From Alphaproteobacteria bacterium (GTDB lineage: Bacteria > Pseudomonadota > Alphaproteobacteria > Puniceispirillales > Marisalimonadaceae): a DNA stretch of 64,000 bases. Every line of letters starts with the position of its first letter. The first letter of the stretch is position 1. Below the pieces are notes generated by a model. That model searched no databases. It was not told the DNA's origin and saw only the letters and a program-made list of their open reading frames with translations. The translations under genes and the position numbers were made by a program. Location: the NCBI GenBank assembly GCA_004213885.1, contig SGYL01000008.1, positions 1 through 64,000 of the forward strand, given 5' to 3'. Below, one piece after another: positions 55,607 to 63,110 of the stretch.

Positions 55607-57007
55607 ATGGAAAATTTGTGGTCGTTAAAAGCGAGTGAAATATCTAAACTTTATCTCTCAAATGAAATATCTTTAGATGAAATTATTAATTCTGTGGAAG
55701 AAAGGTTTAACCAAGTTAACCCAAAGATTAATGCAATTCCAGAATCAACATTCGAATATGCAAGAAAACAGGCTAAACTTTTAGATGATAATAAAAAAAA
55801 TGATAAACCATTAGGTTGTTTGGCTGGTGTTCCAGTAACTGTTAAAATTAATACTGATCAAACTGGCTTTGCATCAACAAATGGCTTGAGATTAAACAAA
55901 TCCTTAATCGCACATAAAAACAGTACCGTAATAGATAATTTAGAAAAGGCAGGTGCTTTAATTGTTGGTAGAACAAATACCCCAGCATTCAGTATTAGAT
56001 GGTTTACTAATAACTCTCTTCATGGCCATACTTTTAACCCACATAATAAAAATATAACACCGGGAGGATCCTCTGGGGGTGCTGCTTCAGCAACTGCTAG
56101 TGGTATAGGTTGTATAGGTCATGGGACTGATATAGCAGGCTCCATAAGATATCCTGCTTATGCATGCGGTATACATGGAATTAGACCAAGCCTTGGACGA
56201 GTTCCAATGATAAATTATTCTGCTCCTGATAGATATATTGGTGGTCAAATAATGGCTGTTTCCGGCCCTCTTGCAAGATCAATTAAAGATTTAGAGTTGG
56301 GTTATGATGCTATGAGACAATCAAATTACGATGACCCATGGTGGACTCCATTATCAAACGATTTACCAACTTTAAACAAGAAAATTGCATTGCTAAGTGA
56401 GATTAAAGGCATGAAAATTTCTAAAGAAGTTAAATCAAATCTATTAGATGTTGCAAAAAAATTAGAAAAAGAGGGCTGGATTGTAGATCAAGTTGAAGGA
56501 CCAAACTTTGAAGAGATTGCCCATTATCAAGCTGTACTTTGGCTTGCTGAATTTAGAAGATCTTCTGGCAAAGCTATTTTTGATGAAAAAGATGAAGAAG
56601 CTATATTTGTTTTTGATCAAATGTCAAAAAAATGTCCTGACACCTCTATAGAAAAATTCATGGATTCACTTCAAAATAGAGCTACCTTAGGACGAAAATG
56701 GGCTCATTTTTTTGATAAATACCCCTTGATATTATGTCCAATCTCGGGAGATCTTCCTTTTGAAGATCTTAAAGACACAAAGTCTGAAAAAGATTTTGAT
56801 GAAGTTTTTACATCCCTGCTACCACAAATTGCACCTCCTTATCTAGGTTTACCTGGATTATGCTTTTCAAATCATGTTAATGAAAAAAAAATACCTATAG
56901 GTGTACAATTTATTAGTAGAAAATTTAGGGAAGATCAGTTATTTAAAGTAGCATATGATTTAGAGAAACTGTTTCCAGAAATTAACCCCATCAATCCAAA
57001 TTATTAG
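55607..57007 (+). CDS. Amidase (amidase signature family)
   Basis: A 466-residue Ser-cisSer-Lys hydrolase. Catalytic Lys is in GVPVTVKINTDQ near residue 80, the Gly/Ser loop is PGGSSGGAASATASG near 154, and the nucleophile Ser lies in GTDIAGSIRYPA near 178. The frame is complete. It belongs to the general amidase group, not to the GatA operon context, since no gatB or gatC is adjacent. Clustered with an M20 amidohydrolase and transporters, it probably takes part in organic-nitrogen scavenging; the substrate is unknown. Confidence 0.93.
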   Translation: MENLWSLKASEISKLYLSNEISLDEIINSVEERFNQVNPKINAIPESTFEYARKQAKLLDDNKKNDKPLGCLAGVPVTVKINTDQTGFASTNGLRLNKSLIAHKNSTVIDNLEKAGALIVGRTNTPAFSIRWFTNNSLHGHTFNPHNKNITPGGSSGGAASATASGIGCIGHGTDIAGSIRYPAYACGIHGIRPSLGRVPMINYSAPDRYIGGQIMAVSGPLARSIKDLELGYDAMRQSNYDDPWWTPLSNDLPTLNKKIALLSEIKGMKISKEVKSNLLDVAKKLEKEGWIVDQVEGPNFEEIAHYQAVLWLAEFRRSSGKAIFDEKDEEAIFVFDQMSKKCPDTSIEKFMDSLQNRATLGRKWAHFFDKYPLILCPISGDLPFEDLKDTKSEKDFDEVFTSLLPQIAPPYLGLPGLCFSNHVNEKKIPIGVQFISRKFREDQLFKVAYDLEKLFPEINPINPNY

Positions 57008-57022
57008 GTGGAAGATTAATAA

Positions 57023-57832
57023 ATGTTAAAAAAATCAGTCAAAATTACATATGCTGAACCTTGGTTGCCCCTTCATCACAGATTATTTATTGAAGTCGTT
57101 GAAACTTGCTCTGCAAGGTTTGCTCTAAAAAAAAGATACGATAGTTATACAAAAAATGTTCAAAATAAAATTGGTAATGATTGTTGGGATTTAGCCCTAA
57201 ATAGTTTAGGGGTCCAATTTCCAAATTTAAACTTACCAAAAAAAAATAAAAATACAGGATTAATTATTGCAGCTAATCACCCTTATGGCGTGACTGATGG
57301 AGTGATACTTTCTTGGTTAGCTTCACGATATGATTCTAATTTTAGAGTAATAGCTCATGGTATATTGCAAAAAGAACCATCGTTAGCACCAAATATATTA
57401 CCAATCGATTTTAGCAATAATAAAAATGCAATGAGAAATAATGTTAATATAAGAAAAGAAGCAATAAATATTTTAAATAATAATGGTGTTATTGCAATAT
57501 TCCCAGCAGGTGCAGTAGCTTGGTCTAGAAAAAAGGGCGAGCCTATTAAAGAAGAGTATTGGAAACCAATGATTGGTAAACTATTAAACTCATCAGCATC
57601 GGATCTTTTGTTAATAAAATTTAAAGGAAGCAACTCAAAAATTTTCCAGACAGCGTCTAGAATTAATCAAACAATGAAACAAAGTTTATACCTTTATGAA
57701 ATTAAAAAAAGCTTGGATAAATATATTGATCTAGAAATATGTGAATTTATCCAGAATAAAAATTTACCAAATTTAAATGATAAAGAATTAGCACTATTTC
57801 TTCAAAGTAAAATTGAAAAATTTATTTTCTAA
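57023..57832 (+). CDS. Lysophospholipid acyltransferase-like protein (PlsC fold)
   Basis: A 269-residue glycerolipid acyltransferase-like protein. The acyl-transfer motif is AANHPYGVTDGVIL near residues 82-95 (NHxxxxD form) and the glycerol-phosphate-binding block is IAIFPAGAVAWSRK near 160. A third conserved region is PMIGKLLNSSASDLLLIKFKG. No clear membrane helix is seen, and the spacing differs from PlsC proper, resembling hemolysin-associated acyltransferases of the ornithine-lipid type. GGTGGAAG precedes the ATG. It converges on the small frame ending at 57822, overlapping it by 11 nt. Confidence 0.82.
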   Translation: MLKKSVKITYAEPWLPLHHRLFIEVVETCSARFALKKRYDSYTKNVQNKIGNDCWDLALNSLGVQFPNLNLPKKNKNTGLIIAANHPYGVTDGVILSWLASRYDSNFRVIAHGILQKEPSLAPNILPIDFSNNKNAMRNNVNIRKEAINILNNNGVIAIFPAGAVAWSRKKGEPIKEEYWKPMIGKLLNSSASDLLLIKFKGSNSKIFQTASRINQTMKQSLYLYEIKKSLDKYIDLEICEFIQNKNLPNLNDKELALFLQSKIEKFIF

Positions 57833-58055
57833 ATAACTCACCACTACTTGTTTTTAATTGAGGTGGGGCTGTTGGTCTGTTAAAAAAAGCTGCAGCCTCA
57901 TTTGGATTCAAAAATTTTAAACCAGCTTTTTTGATTTCTTTGTCTTCAAGTTTTTTTATAGGAGTATAATTAGGGTGATGATGCTTAATAAATGGATTAT
58001 TATCAGCTATTTTTTTTGCGCTGAATTTAAAACACTGACCATATATAATTAATCT
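57822..58055 (-). CDS. Conserved-looking frame without start codon, reached by a -1 shift
   Basis: After the A7 run at 58055-58061 the minus-strand frame -1 to the upstream small gene is open for 77 codons to TAA 57822-57824. It reads as a plausible protein: KKIADNNPFIKHHHPNYT, LEDKEIKKAGLKFLNPNE, AAAFFNRPTAPPQLKTSSG, ending FRK. No ATG, GTG or TTG occurs in its first two thirds, and the frame is closed by TGA at 58077-58079. It may therefore be the C-terminal extension of the 58049-58267 gene through frameshifting, begin at a rare ATT or ATA codon, or mark an indel. I do not recognise the family. Confidence 0.5.
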   Translation of the reverse strand, partial: RLIIYGQCFKFSAKKIADNNPFIKHHHPNYTPIKKLEDKEIKKAGLKFLNPNEAAAFFNRPTAPPQLKTSSGELFRK

Positions 58056-58267
58056 TTTTTTACAGTATTCCTTTTTTCATTATACCTTCTTACAGCACTT
58101 TCTGGTATGTCTTCGGTAATTTCACAAAGATCATAATTCAATCTTTTCATAAAATTTTCTGCATCTTCTTTTTCATTCCAGCATTGCACAACGAGCTCTT
58201 CGGGATCTCTATAAAGAAACCAATCATCCATTTTACGTTTAATAGGTATAATTTTTATAGCATACAT
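58049..58267 (-). CDS. Small acidic protein, possible frameshift donor
   Basis: A 72-residue protein in the zero frame. It has a basic N-terminus (MYAIKIIPIKRKMDDWFLYR) and then an acidic helical part (DPEELVVQCWNEKEDAENFMKRL). I do not recognise it. The last sense codons are GTA AAA AAA GAT before TAA, so the perfect slippery heptamer A-AAA-AAA lies just two codons ahead of the stop. A -1 slip would continue into the 77-codon frame downstream, giving a fused protein of about 147 residues. Confidence 0.65.
   Translation of the reverse strand: MYAIKIIPIKRKMDDWFLYRDPEELVVQCWNEKEDAENFMKRLNYDLCEITEDIPESAVRRYNEKRNTVKKD
58055..58061 (-). promoter_or_regulatory. Candidate -1 ribosomal slippery heptamer (A7)
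   Basis: Read on the minus strand, A-AAA-AAA followed by G is in the correct phase relative to the upstream gene (GTA AAA AAA GAT TAA). It immediately precedes the zero-frame stop and connects to the exact -1 frame that is open downstream. A run of seven A can also cause transcriptional slippage. No strong downstream stem is evident. Confidence 0.45.
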
Positions 58268-58324
58268 AATTAATCAATATGTAATTTATAACTATTTTAA
58301 AAATAATTTTCAATAAAAATTATT

Positions 58325-59596
58325 TTAATCGTTATAATATGCTCTTTCACCATGTGATCGTAAATCTAAACCTTCTATCTCCTCTTGTTCTTCAACCCTT
58401 AAGGAGGTAAAAAGAGAAGTTATTTTTAGGGCAACATAAGTAAAAATTAATGTCCAAACAACAGTTAAAATTACACCAAATAATTGAGCTAGAAATTGAG
58501 AATTTACTGACATTTCTTCTGCTAAACCGGCACCAGAAAAAGTTTTTAATGTAAGAAAAGATACCATTAGTGTACCTAAAATCCCTCCAACACCATGTAC
58601 AGCAAAAACATCTAAACTATCATCAATTTTAAGTTTAGATCTAATTAAATCGACGGAAAAATAACATATTATTCCGCCAGACAGCCCTAAAATTAAACCT
58701 CCGGGTACCCCTATAAAGCCAGAAGCTGGAGTAACTGTTGCTAAACCGGCAACCATTCCAGTTACAATGCCAACAAGAGAAGGTTTATCAAATCTAATCC
58801 ATTCAATTATCATCCAAACAATAGCTCCCATGGCGGCAGAAATATGTGTTACTAATATAGCCATCCCAGCGTTTGTACCAGCTGATAGCGCAGACCCTCC
58901 ATTAAAGCCAAACCAACCAACCCAAAGCATAGACGCACCTATCATTGTTAAAACGGGGCTATGTGGTGGATTAATAGAAGTTGGAAATTTTCTTCTACAC
59001 CCTATAACTACTGCAGTTACCAAGGCTCCAACACCTGCTGTCGCATGCACAACGAGACCACCTGCAAAATCCAAAACATTCCATTTTGATAAAATTCCTC
59101 CTCCCCATACCCAATGCGTCACAGGTGCGTACACAATTATTATCCACAAGGATAGAAAAATTATCACTGCCAAAAATTTCATTCTTTCAACAAAAGCTCC
59201 AATCATAAGAGCAGGGGTAATTATTGCAAATGTCATCTGGAAACCAATAAAAGTACTTTCTGGTATTGTTCCATTGATATCCTCATATTGAAGATTAGTT
59301 AAAAATATATTTGAAATACCACCAATCCAATCATTTCCTTCAGAAAATGCTAAAGAATAACATATTACAACCCATAATACAGATGCTAAGCATGCAATAG
59401 CGAAATGATTCATCAAAACCGAGACTGCATTCTTTGACTGAACAAGTCCAGTATAAAATAAAGCTAATCCTGGCAATGTCATTAATAAAACTAGAGCTGT
59501 AGATGTTAGTATCCATGCTGTATCACCAGAATTGACTTCAGCAAAAGCATGATTTGGAACAAAAAACAGAAAACAGAATGATAATAAAAATTTCAT
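58325..59596 (-). CDS. amtB: Ammonium transporter
   Basis: A 423-residue Amt/Rh channel for ammonium. An N-terminal signal-like segment (ends near AFAE) precedes eleven hydrophobic segments. The pore twin histidines lie in DFAGGLVVHATAGVGAL and VFAVHGVGGILGTLM. The aromatic gate region GFQMTFAIITPALMIGAF is present. GGGGAG 7 nt before ATG 59596 is a strong ribosome site. No glnK is adjacent, unlike the usual glnK-amtB pair, so control by a PII protein, if any, comes from elsewhere. Confidence 0.96.
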   Translation of the reverse strand: MKFLLSFCFLFFVPNHAFAEVNSGDTAWILTSTALVLLMTLPGLALFYTGLVQSKNAVSVLMNHFAIACLASVLWVVICYSLAFSEGNDWIGGISNIFLTNLQYEDINGTIPESTFIGFQMTFAIITPALMIGAFVERMKFLAVIIFLSLWIIIVYAPVTHWVWGGGILSKWNVLDFAGGLVVHATAGVGALVTAVVIGCRRKFPTSINPPHSPVLTMIGASMLWVGWFGFNGGSALSAGTNAGMAILVTHISAAMGAIVWMIIEWIRFDKPSLVGIVTGMVAGLATVTPASGFIGVPGGLILGLSGGIICYFSVDLIRSKLKIDDSLDVFAVHGVGGILGTLMVSFLTLKTFSGAGLAEEMSVNSQFLAQLFGVILTVVWTLIFTYVALKITSLFTSLRVEEQEEIEGLDLRSHGERAYYND

Positions 59597-59773
59597 AAAA
59601 AACTCCCCAACGTAAAATTATAGAAAGTTGTTGTAAATGCTATTATTATTGTCAGAATTTATAATTATAGTATTATTAATGATTAAATTTTAAGCATTAT
59701 TTTTTATTCTCCAAATTAATCTTTTAATTGCACTCTTCTCAAACTGATGTATGTATAGCTTTGACTAATTAAG

Positions 59774-60295
59774 ATGCGTTTTTACAATCATAAATCATCA
59801 GCTATATTCGATATATATTTAAAATTATATGATAGTGAACTTAGTTTTGAAAAAAAGAAACTAATATTTAAATCTTTGTTAGTTGGTGAATCATGGTCAT
59901 GGAAAGTTACTGGCATTTCAAAATTATGTCTTGAGAGCTTTAAAAAAAATAAATTTGAAAAATCTAGAAAAATCAAAACAAAGCGTAGAACTATAAAAAA
60001 TGTAGTGAGACATCAACTTACAAATATTGATGATACAATTAAAGATATTTTTTTTACCAAAAGAACTAAAGAAGAATGGTGGGATAAAATTTTAACCGAA
60101 GAAAAAACACATCTGGTAACAAAAGATGAATTGAAAGATGAATATTATTTATTCACAGATATTCCAGAGGATGGTGGATATTTTATTAATGGCACAACTG
60201 GATACCTTTATAGTGATAAAGAAAAACTTTTATTGAAACATATTAGTAAAACAAAAATTTTGTGGAAAAGAAGTAATGATCCTTTAATGCAATAA
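59774..60295 (+). CDS. Hypothetical protein
   Basis: A 173-residue cytosolic protein I do not recognise. The N-terminal half is basic (KKNKFEKSRKIKTKRRTIKN near residues 55-75). The C-terminal half is acidic with clustered aromatics (EEWWDKIL, DEYYLFTDIPEDGGYFING). There is no Cys-pair motif, signal or membrane segment. It lies alone between amtB (divergent) and a small gene. No ribosome site stands out before ATG 59774. Confidence 0.6.
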   Translation: MRFYNHKSSAIFDIYLKLYDSELSFEKKKLIFKSLLVGESWSWKVTGISKLCLESFKKNKFEKSRKIKTKRRTIKNVVRHQLTNIDDTIKDIFFTKRTKEEWWDKILTEEKTHLVTKDELKDEYYLFTDIPEDGGYFINGTTGYLYSDKEKLLLKHISKTKILWKRSNDPLMQ

Positions 60296-60457
60296 AACAT
60301 TTTCACAAATTGAGTATCTTTTCGATGAGTATTTAATATGCAACTAAATTAAATTTTGATTTTTATTTGATCATTTTTAAAATTTTTTATAATTAAAAAT
60401 AAGTATTATCCCAATTTAAATTTAAGCTTGATAAAAACATCACAAAGTGAGGTTAAT

Positions 60458-60658
60458 ATGTTTCAAGCCATAATATCCGTATGCAATTTAATTAATTTAG
60501 AATGTGTACTTCTGAAAGATAAAATAGGGTTAATAAGTACACATAAAGAGTGTTCAATACGTGCTGAAAACATGCGTAAAGACTTTATTGACCTATATAA
60601 AGGCCCAGTAATAATTGAAAAAAATTGTATAAAAATTAATAATTATAAAAGTATTTAA
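60458..60658 (+). CDS. Small protein, unknown
   Basis: A 66-residue protein I do not recognise, with three Cys (SVCNLINLECVLL and EKNCIKI, plus HKECSIR). The start is ATG 60458, preceded by GTGAGG at good spacing; an in-frame TTG at 60428 is rejected for lack of a site. It ends 8 nt before the DsrE gene and is probably cotranscribed with it. A link to sulfur chemistry is conceivable because of the Cys content and partner, but is speculation. Confidence 0.6.
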   Translation: MFQAIISVCNLINLECVLLKDKIGLISTHKECSIRAENMRKDFIDLYKGPVIIEKNCIKINNYKSI

Positions 60659-60666
60659 TATTATTA

Positions 60667-61029
60667 ATGGCAAAACTATTATTTAACATTACTAATGGCA
60701 CAAATAATCCCACAAAAGCTTCTCTAGGATTTATGCTGGCAAGAACAGCTGTGGAAGAGGGCCACGAAGTACAAGTTTTCTTAAATGCTGATGCAGTAAG
60801 TTTGATTAGGAAACCTGTTTTAGACAGTTTAGTCGGTTTAGGAACTGGGAAACTTAGTGAACATTTTGATATTTTAGTGGATGCAAACGTGCCAATATAT
60901 GTATCTGCAATATCTTGTGAGATTAGAGGTGTTACAGAAAAAGATTTAGAAGAAACAAATTCAATTAAAGTTTTTCCTAAAACTCTCCTTAATTTATCTT
61001 TACAGTCAGATAGAACATTTGTTTACTAA
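60667..61029 (+). CDS. DsrE family protein
   Basis: A 120-residue protein of the DsrE/DsrF/YchN fold. AKLLFNITNGTNNPTKASLGFMLA at the N-terminus and EEGHEVQVFLNADAVSL near residue 31 are family features. Cys near residue 82 (SAISCEIRGVTEKDL) matches the position of the active Cys in sulfur-relay members. There are no DsrF, DsrH or TusA genes beside it, so true sulfur relay is unproven. It is the last undamaged recognisable gene on the + strand before the decayed region. Confidence 0.88.
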   Translation: MAKLLFNITNGTNNPTKASLGFMLARTAVEEGHEVQVFLNADAVSLIRKPVLDSLVGLGTGKLSEHFDILVDANVPIYVSAISCEIRGVTEKDLEETNSIKVFPKTLLNLSLQSDRTFVY

Positions 61030-61056
61030 TTATTCTATAATCCATTTGAAACTACT

Positions 61057-61254
61057 ATGCAGAAAATTTTAATACTCTTAGTAATAACAATTTTCATAAT
61101 AGGTTTATTATATCCTTACATAAAAAAGATTGGATTTGGACAATTACCTGGTGATATGATATTTAAATAAGGAAACTCAACATTCTTTTTTCCAATAGTA
61201 ACTTGCTTAATAATTAGCTTAATTTTAACAATAATAATTAACTTATTTAAATAA
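61057..61254 (+). pseudogene. DUF2905 membrane protein, interrupted by a TAA
   Basis: The frame matches DUF2905, a two-helix membrane protein of about 65-70 residues. The first helix runs ILILLVITIFIIGLLYP, the conserved block is KIGFGQLPGDMIFK, and the second half is FFFPIVTCLIISLILTIIIN ending NLFK. A single in-frame TAA (61168-61170) falls just after GDMIFK, where family members have a charged residue. No frameshift is seen. It may be a recent nonsense mutation, a sequencing error, or two short peptides. Confidence 0.85.
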
Positions 61255-61263
61255 TAACGACTC

Positions 61264-61599
61264 CTAGTTATTTACTTCTAAAAAGTAAAAGATAAAAATA
61301 ATTAGTAAAATAATGATTAAAATTTTTAAATAGTCTTGTTTTTTTTCTTCAACCTCTACTTCATTACTTTCAGTAAATTCTTTTTTTTGCAACTCAATTA
61401 TTTTCTTTAGCTTTTTTGTTTTTTTGTAAAAATAATAATTTAAACACATAGATATAAGAAAAAATAAAGGACCTATAATTACAAATAACCAAATATTAAT
61501 TTCTTCATAAGTAATGCCAAAGAGATCGGCAACTACGTATAAAAACTTTACACACCAATCAAATGTAATATCTACCCAATATATGCCAGAATTTGCCAA
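61264..61599 (-). CDS. Small two-helix membrane protein
   Basis: A 111-residue protein with an amphipathic N-terminal part (YWVDITFDWCVKFLYVVADLF), a first membrane segment near residues 36-56 (INIWLFVIIGPLFFLISM), and a basic then acidic stretch (KKTKKLKKI; ESNEVEVEEKK). A second membrane segment is at the C-terminus. I know it only as a type of small conserved membrane protein of marine alphaproteobacteria; function is unknown. It borders the decayed region: the first direct repeat starts 36 nt upstream of its ATG. Confidence 0.65.
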   Translation of the reverse strand: MANSGIYWVDITFDWCVKFLYVVADLFGITYEEINIWLFVIIGPLFFLISMCLNYYFYKKTKKLKKIIELQKKEFTESNEVEVEEKKQDYLKILIIILLIIFIFYFLEVNN

Positions 61600-61629
61600 A
61601 ATTAACCTTCTTAAAACTAATATTTGTTA

Positions 61630-61639
61630 TGGCGGAGAG
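61630..61639 (-). other. Short match to a tRNA-Ser 3' end including CCA
   Basis: Read on the minus strand, CTCTCCGCCA equals the usual alphaproteobacterial tRNA-Ser acceptor 3' half plus CCA. No T-arm or other tRNA part precedes it, so it is not a gene. A 3' fragment of this kind is what remains at the distal end of an element integrated into a tRNA gene. Ten bases can match by chance. Confidence 0.35.
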
Positions 61640-61726
61640 AACCTCCTCGTTATTCCATTTTAATCATCTGATTTACTTATATTTTATAGACTAATAATTT
61701 TTCAGTCTACAATTTAGTCTACAAAT
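61635..61726. repeat. Direct repeat copy A, flanking the dead hydrolase gene
   Basis: About 92 bp with about 85 percent identity by eye to 62796-62888. Shared blocks are TCTCGTTATTC or its one-base variant, TTAATCATCTGATTT, ATTTTAT, GACTAAT, and the fully identical TTTTTCAGTCTACA-type end. The end holds AGTCTACA twice (61704-61711, 61716-61723; 12-bp period). The copy lies just past the 3' end of the hydrolase pseudogene. Confidence 0.85.
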
Positions 61727-61735
61727 AAATTTTCT

Positions 61736-62789
61736 TTAATTACTACTTTTAATTGTCTTAATAATTTCTTCATCTACTTGTTTCATTACTTCTTGATTAG
61801 CAGTTGTATTACCTTTTCTTCTTGGACAATTTTCACTAAGAAACTTAAAGGCGTCATTGTCAGTAGGGTTTAAGATTGAAGAATTTGTTGTGAATATTTT
61901 TTTATCTTTAAAATCAAAATTTAAACCACAGTTATAAGTACTTACCATATTTTGAGGCCATCTATGTTTGTGATGAGCTAATCTCCAAGGTCCTTCAGGT
62001 TTACCGAACCAATCCATTCCTTCGGCAGAACGCATCGAGTCCCACATATGACCTATACTTTTAAATTGGCTTCCTTTAAAAACCTTAATAGAAGCATTTA
62101 CACCTCTTTTTTTATTGTTTGGATAAATGTCTTACATGCTTTTTCTTCATAATTTGAATCATCTGTTCCAATAAAATGTTTATAAATTGTTTGTTTGTAT
62201 ATCTCATTATTCGTTAACTGGCATGCTCCATACAAATTAATAAACCCCTTAAAATCAATATTTGATTTTTTAAAGTTTTTAGTAAAATTTTCATCCAAAG
62301 ATAAAGTAGCTAAAAATCCTCCTAAAGAAAATCCTATAAACATGATTCATTTATATCTATTTCATTGAAATCACTTAGATGAAATAATGCTCCATAAGCA
62401 TCATGCATTCTTGAACCAGCTCCTGCTATTGCGAATTTCATGGACCATTTCTGATTATGTGGAATATCTCTAGATGCATAAGTTCTTACTCCTATGCAGG
62501 CAATTCCATTTTATGATAATTTTTCACACATTCGATTATCTCTTCCTCTTTGACCTCCTAATCCAGGAACAAGTATAGCTAATGGGAATTTTGAACTATT
62601 AGAGGCCTTTTTTGGAAGGTATAAAATTCCATGAGTAGTAATAGGTTTAACTTTTTTACCCCATAAATCTTCTCCATGGTATGAAGAAAAATCAATTCTT
62701 TTACCATCTTTATCTGAGTAAAGTTTTCCAAATGAATATGAAGTTTTAAGTATTAAAACAAAAACTAAAATTAATGAAAGCTTATGCAT
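61736..62789 (-). pseudogene. Dienelactone-hydrolase-like gene, broken
   Basis: Three pieces in different frames reconstruct an exported alpha/beta hydrolase of the dienelactone hydrolase type. The first piece (62789-62511) has a signal peptide and LAILVPGLGGQRGRDNRMCE, ended by TAA. The frame then continues (NGIACIGVRTYASRDIPHNQ) to a frameshift near 62345, where FIGFSLGGFLATL carries the nucleophile Ser. The Asp region is HFIGTDDSNYEEK. A second shift at an A7 run near 62107 restores KSIGHMWDSM, with the catalytic His, and the C-terminus. The count is one nonsense codon and two frameshifts. It lies exactly between the two direct repeats. Confidence 0.88.
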
Positions 62790-62795
62790 GGTTTA

Positions 62796-62888
62796 CAGAG
62801 ACAACCTTCTCGTTATTCAATCTTAATCATCTGATTTTCTTGTATTTTATCGACTAATAGTTTTTCAGTCTACAATTTAGTCTACAAA
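62796..62888. repeat. Direct repeat copy B, upstream of the dead hydrolase gene
   Basis: The second copy of the repeat described at 61635-61726, same orientation, 1163 bp away. It also ends with doubled AGTCTACA (62867-62874, 62879-62886). It begins 7 nt upstream of the hydrolase ATG, so a promoter for that gene would lie inside the repeat. The copies differ at scattered bases, so the duplication is not recent. Confidence 0.85.
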
Positions 62889-63110
62889 TTATATTAAAGA
62901 TTACTGAATTATTGGCACTAAAAGTTTTTTTTTTAATTAAACTGCACAATTACTCTATCTTTATCACCTTGTAGTTCATTTGTTCACACTACCAAGTATA
63001 ATTTTATTTGTGAAGTATTTGGATGTTTATTAAAAACGTTCCTTAAAGGACATTTAGACGATATGTTAAATATAAAATTTTGTTTGTGCAGAAGATTAGG
63101 TGCTTTAAAA
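62889..63110. other. Stretch without a clear gene
   Basis: No gene is supported. A + strand frame is open from 62937 to TAG 63126-63128 (63 codons). It reads protein-like in its second half (EVFGCLLKTFLKGHLDDML) but has no start signal near its beginning. It could be the tail of a lost gene. Confidence 0.3.

Noticed and set aside
61621-61660. An intact tRNA-Ser gene
   Set aside because: Only about ten 3' bases match; no T-arm, anticodon arm or acceptor 5' half is present.
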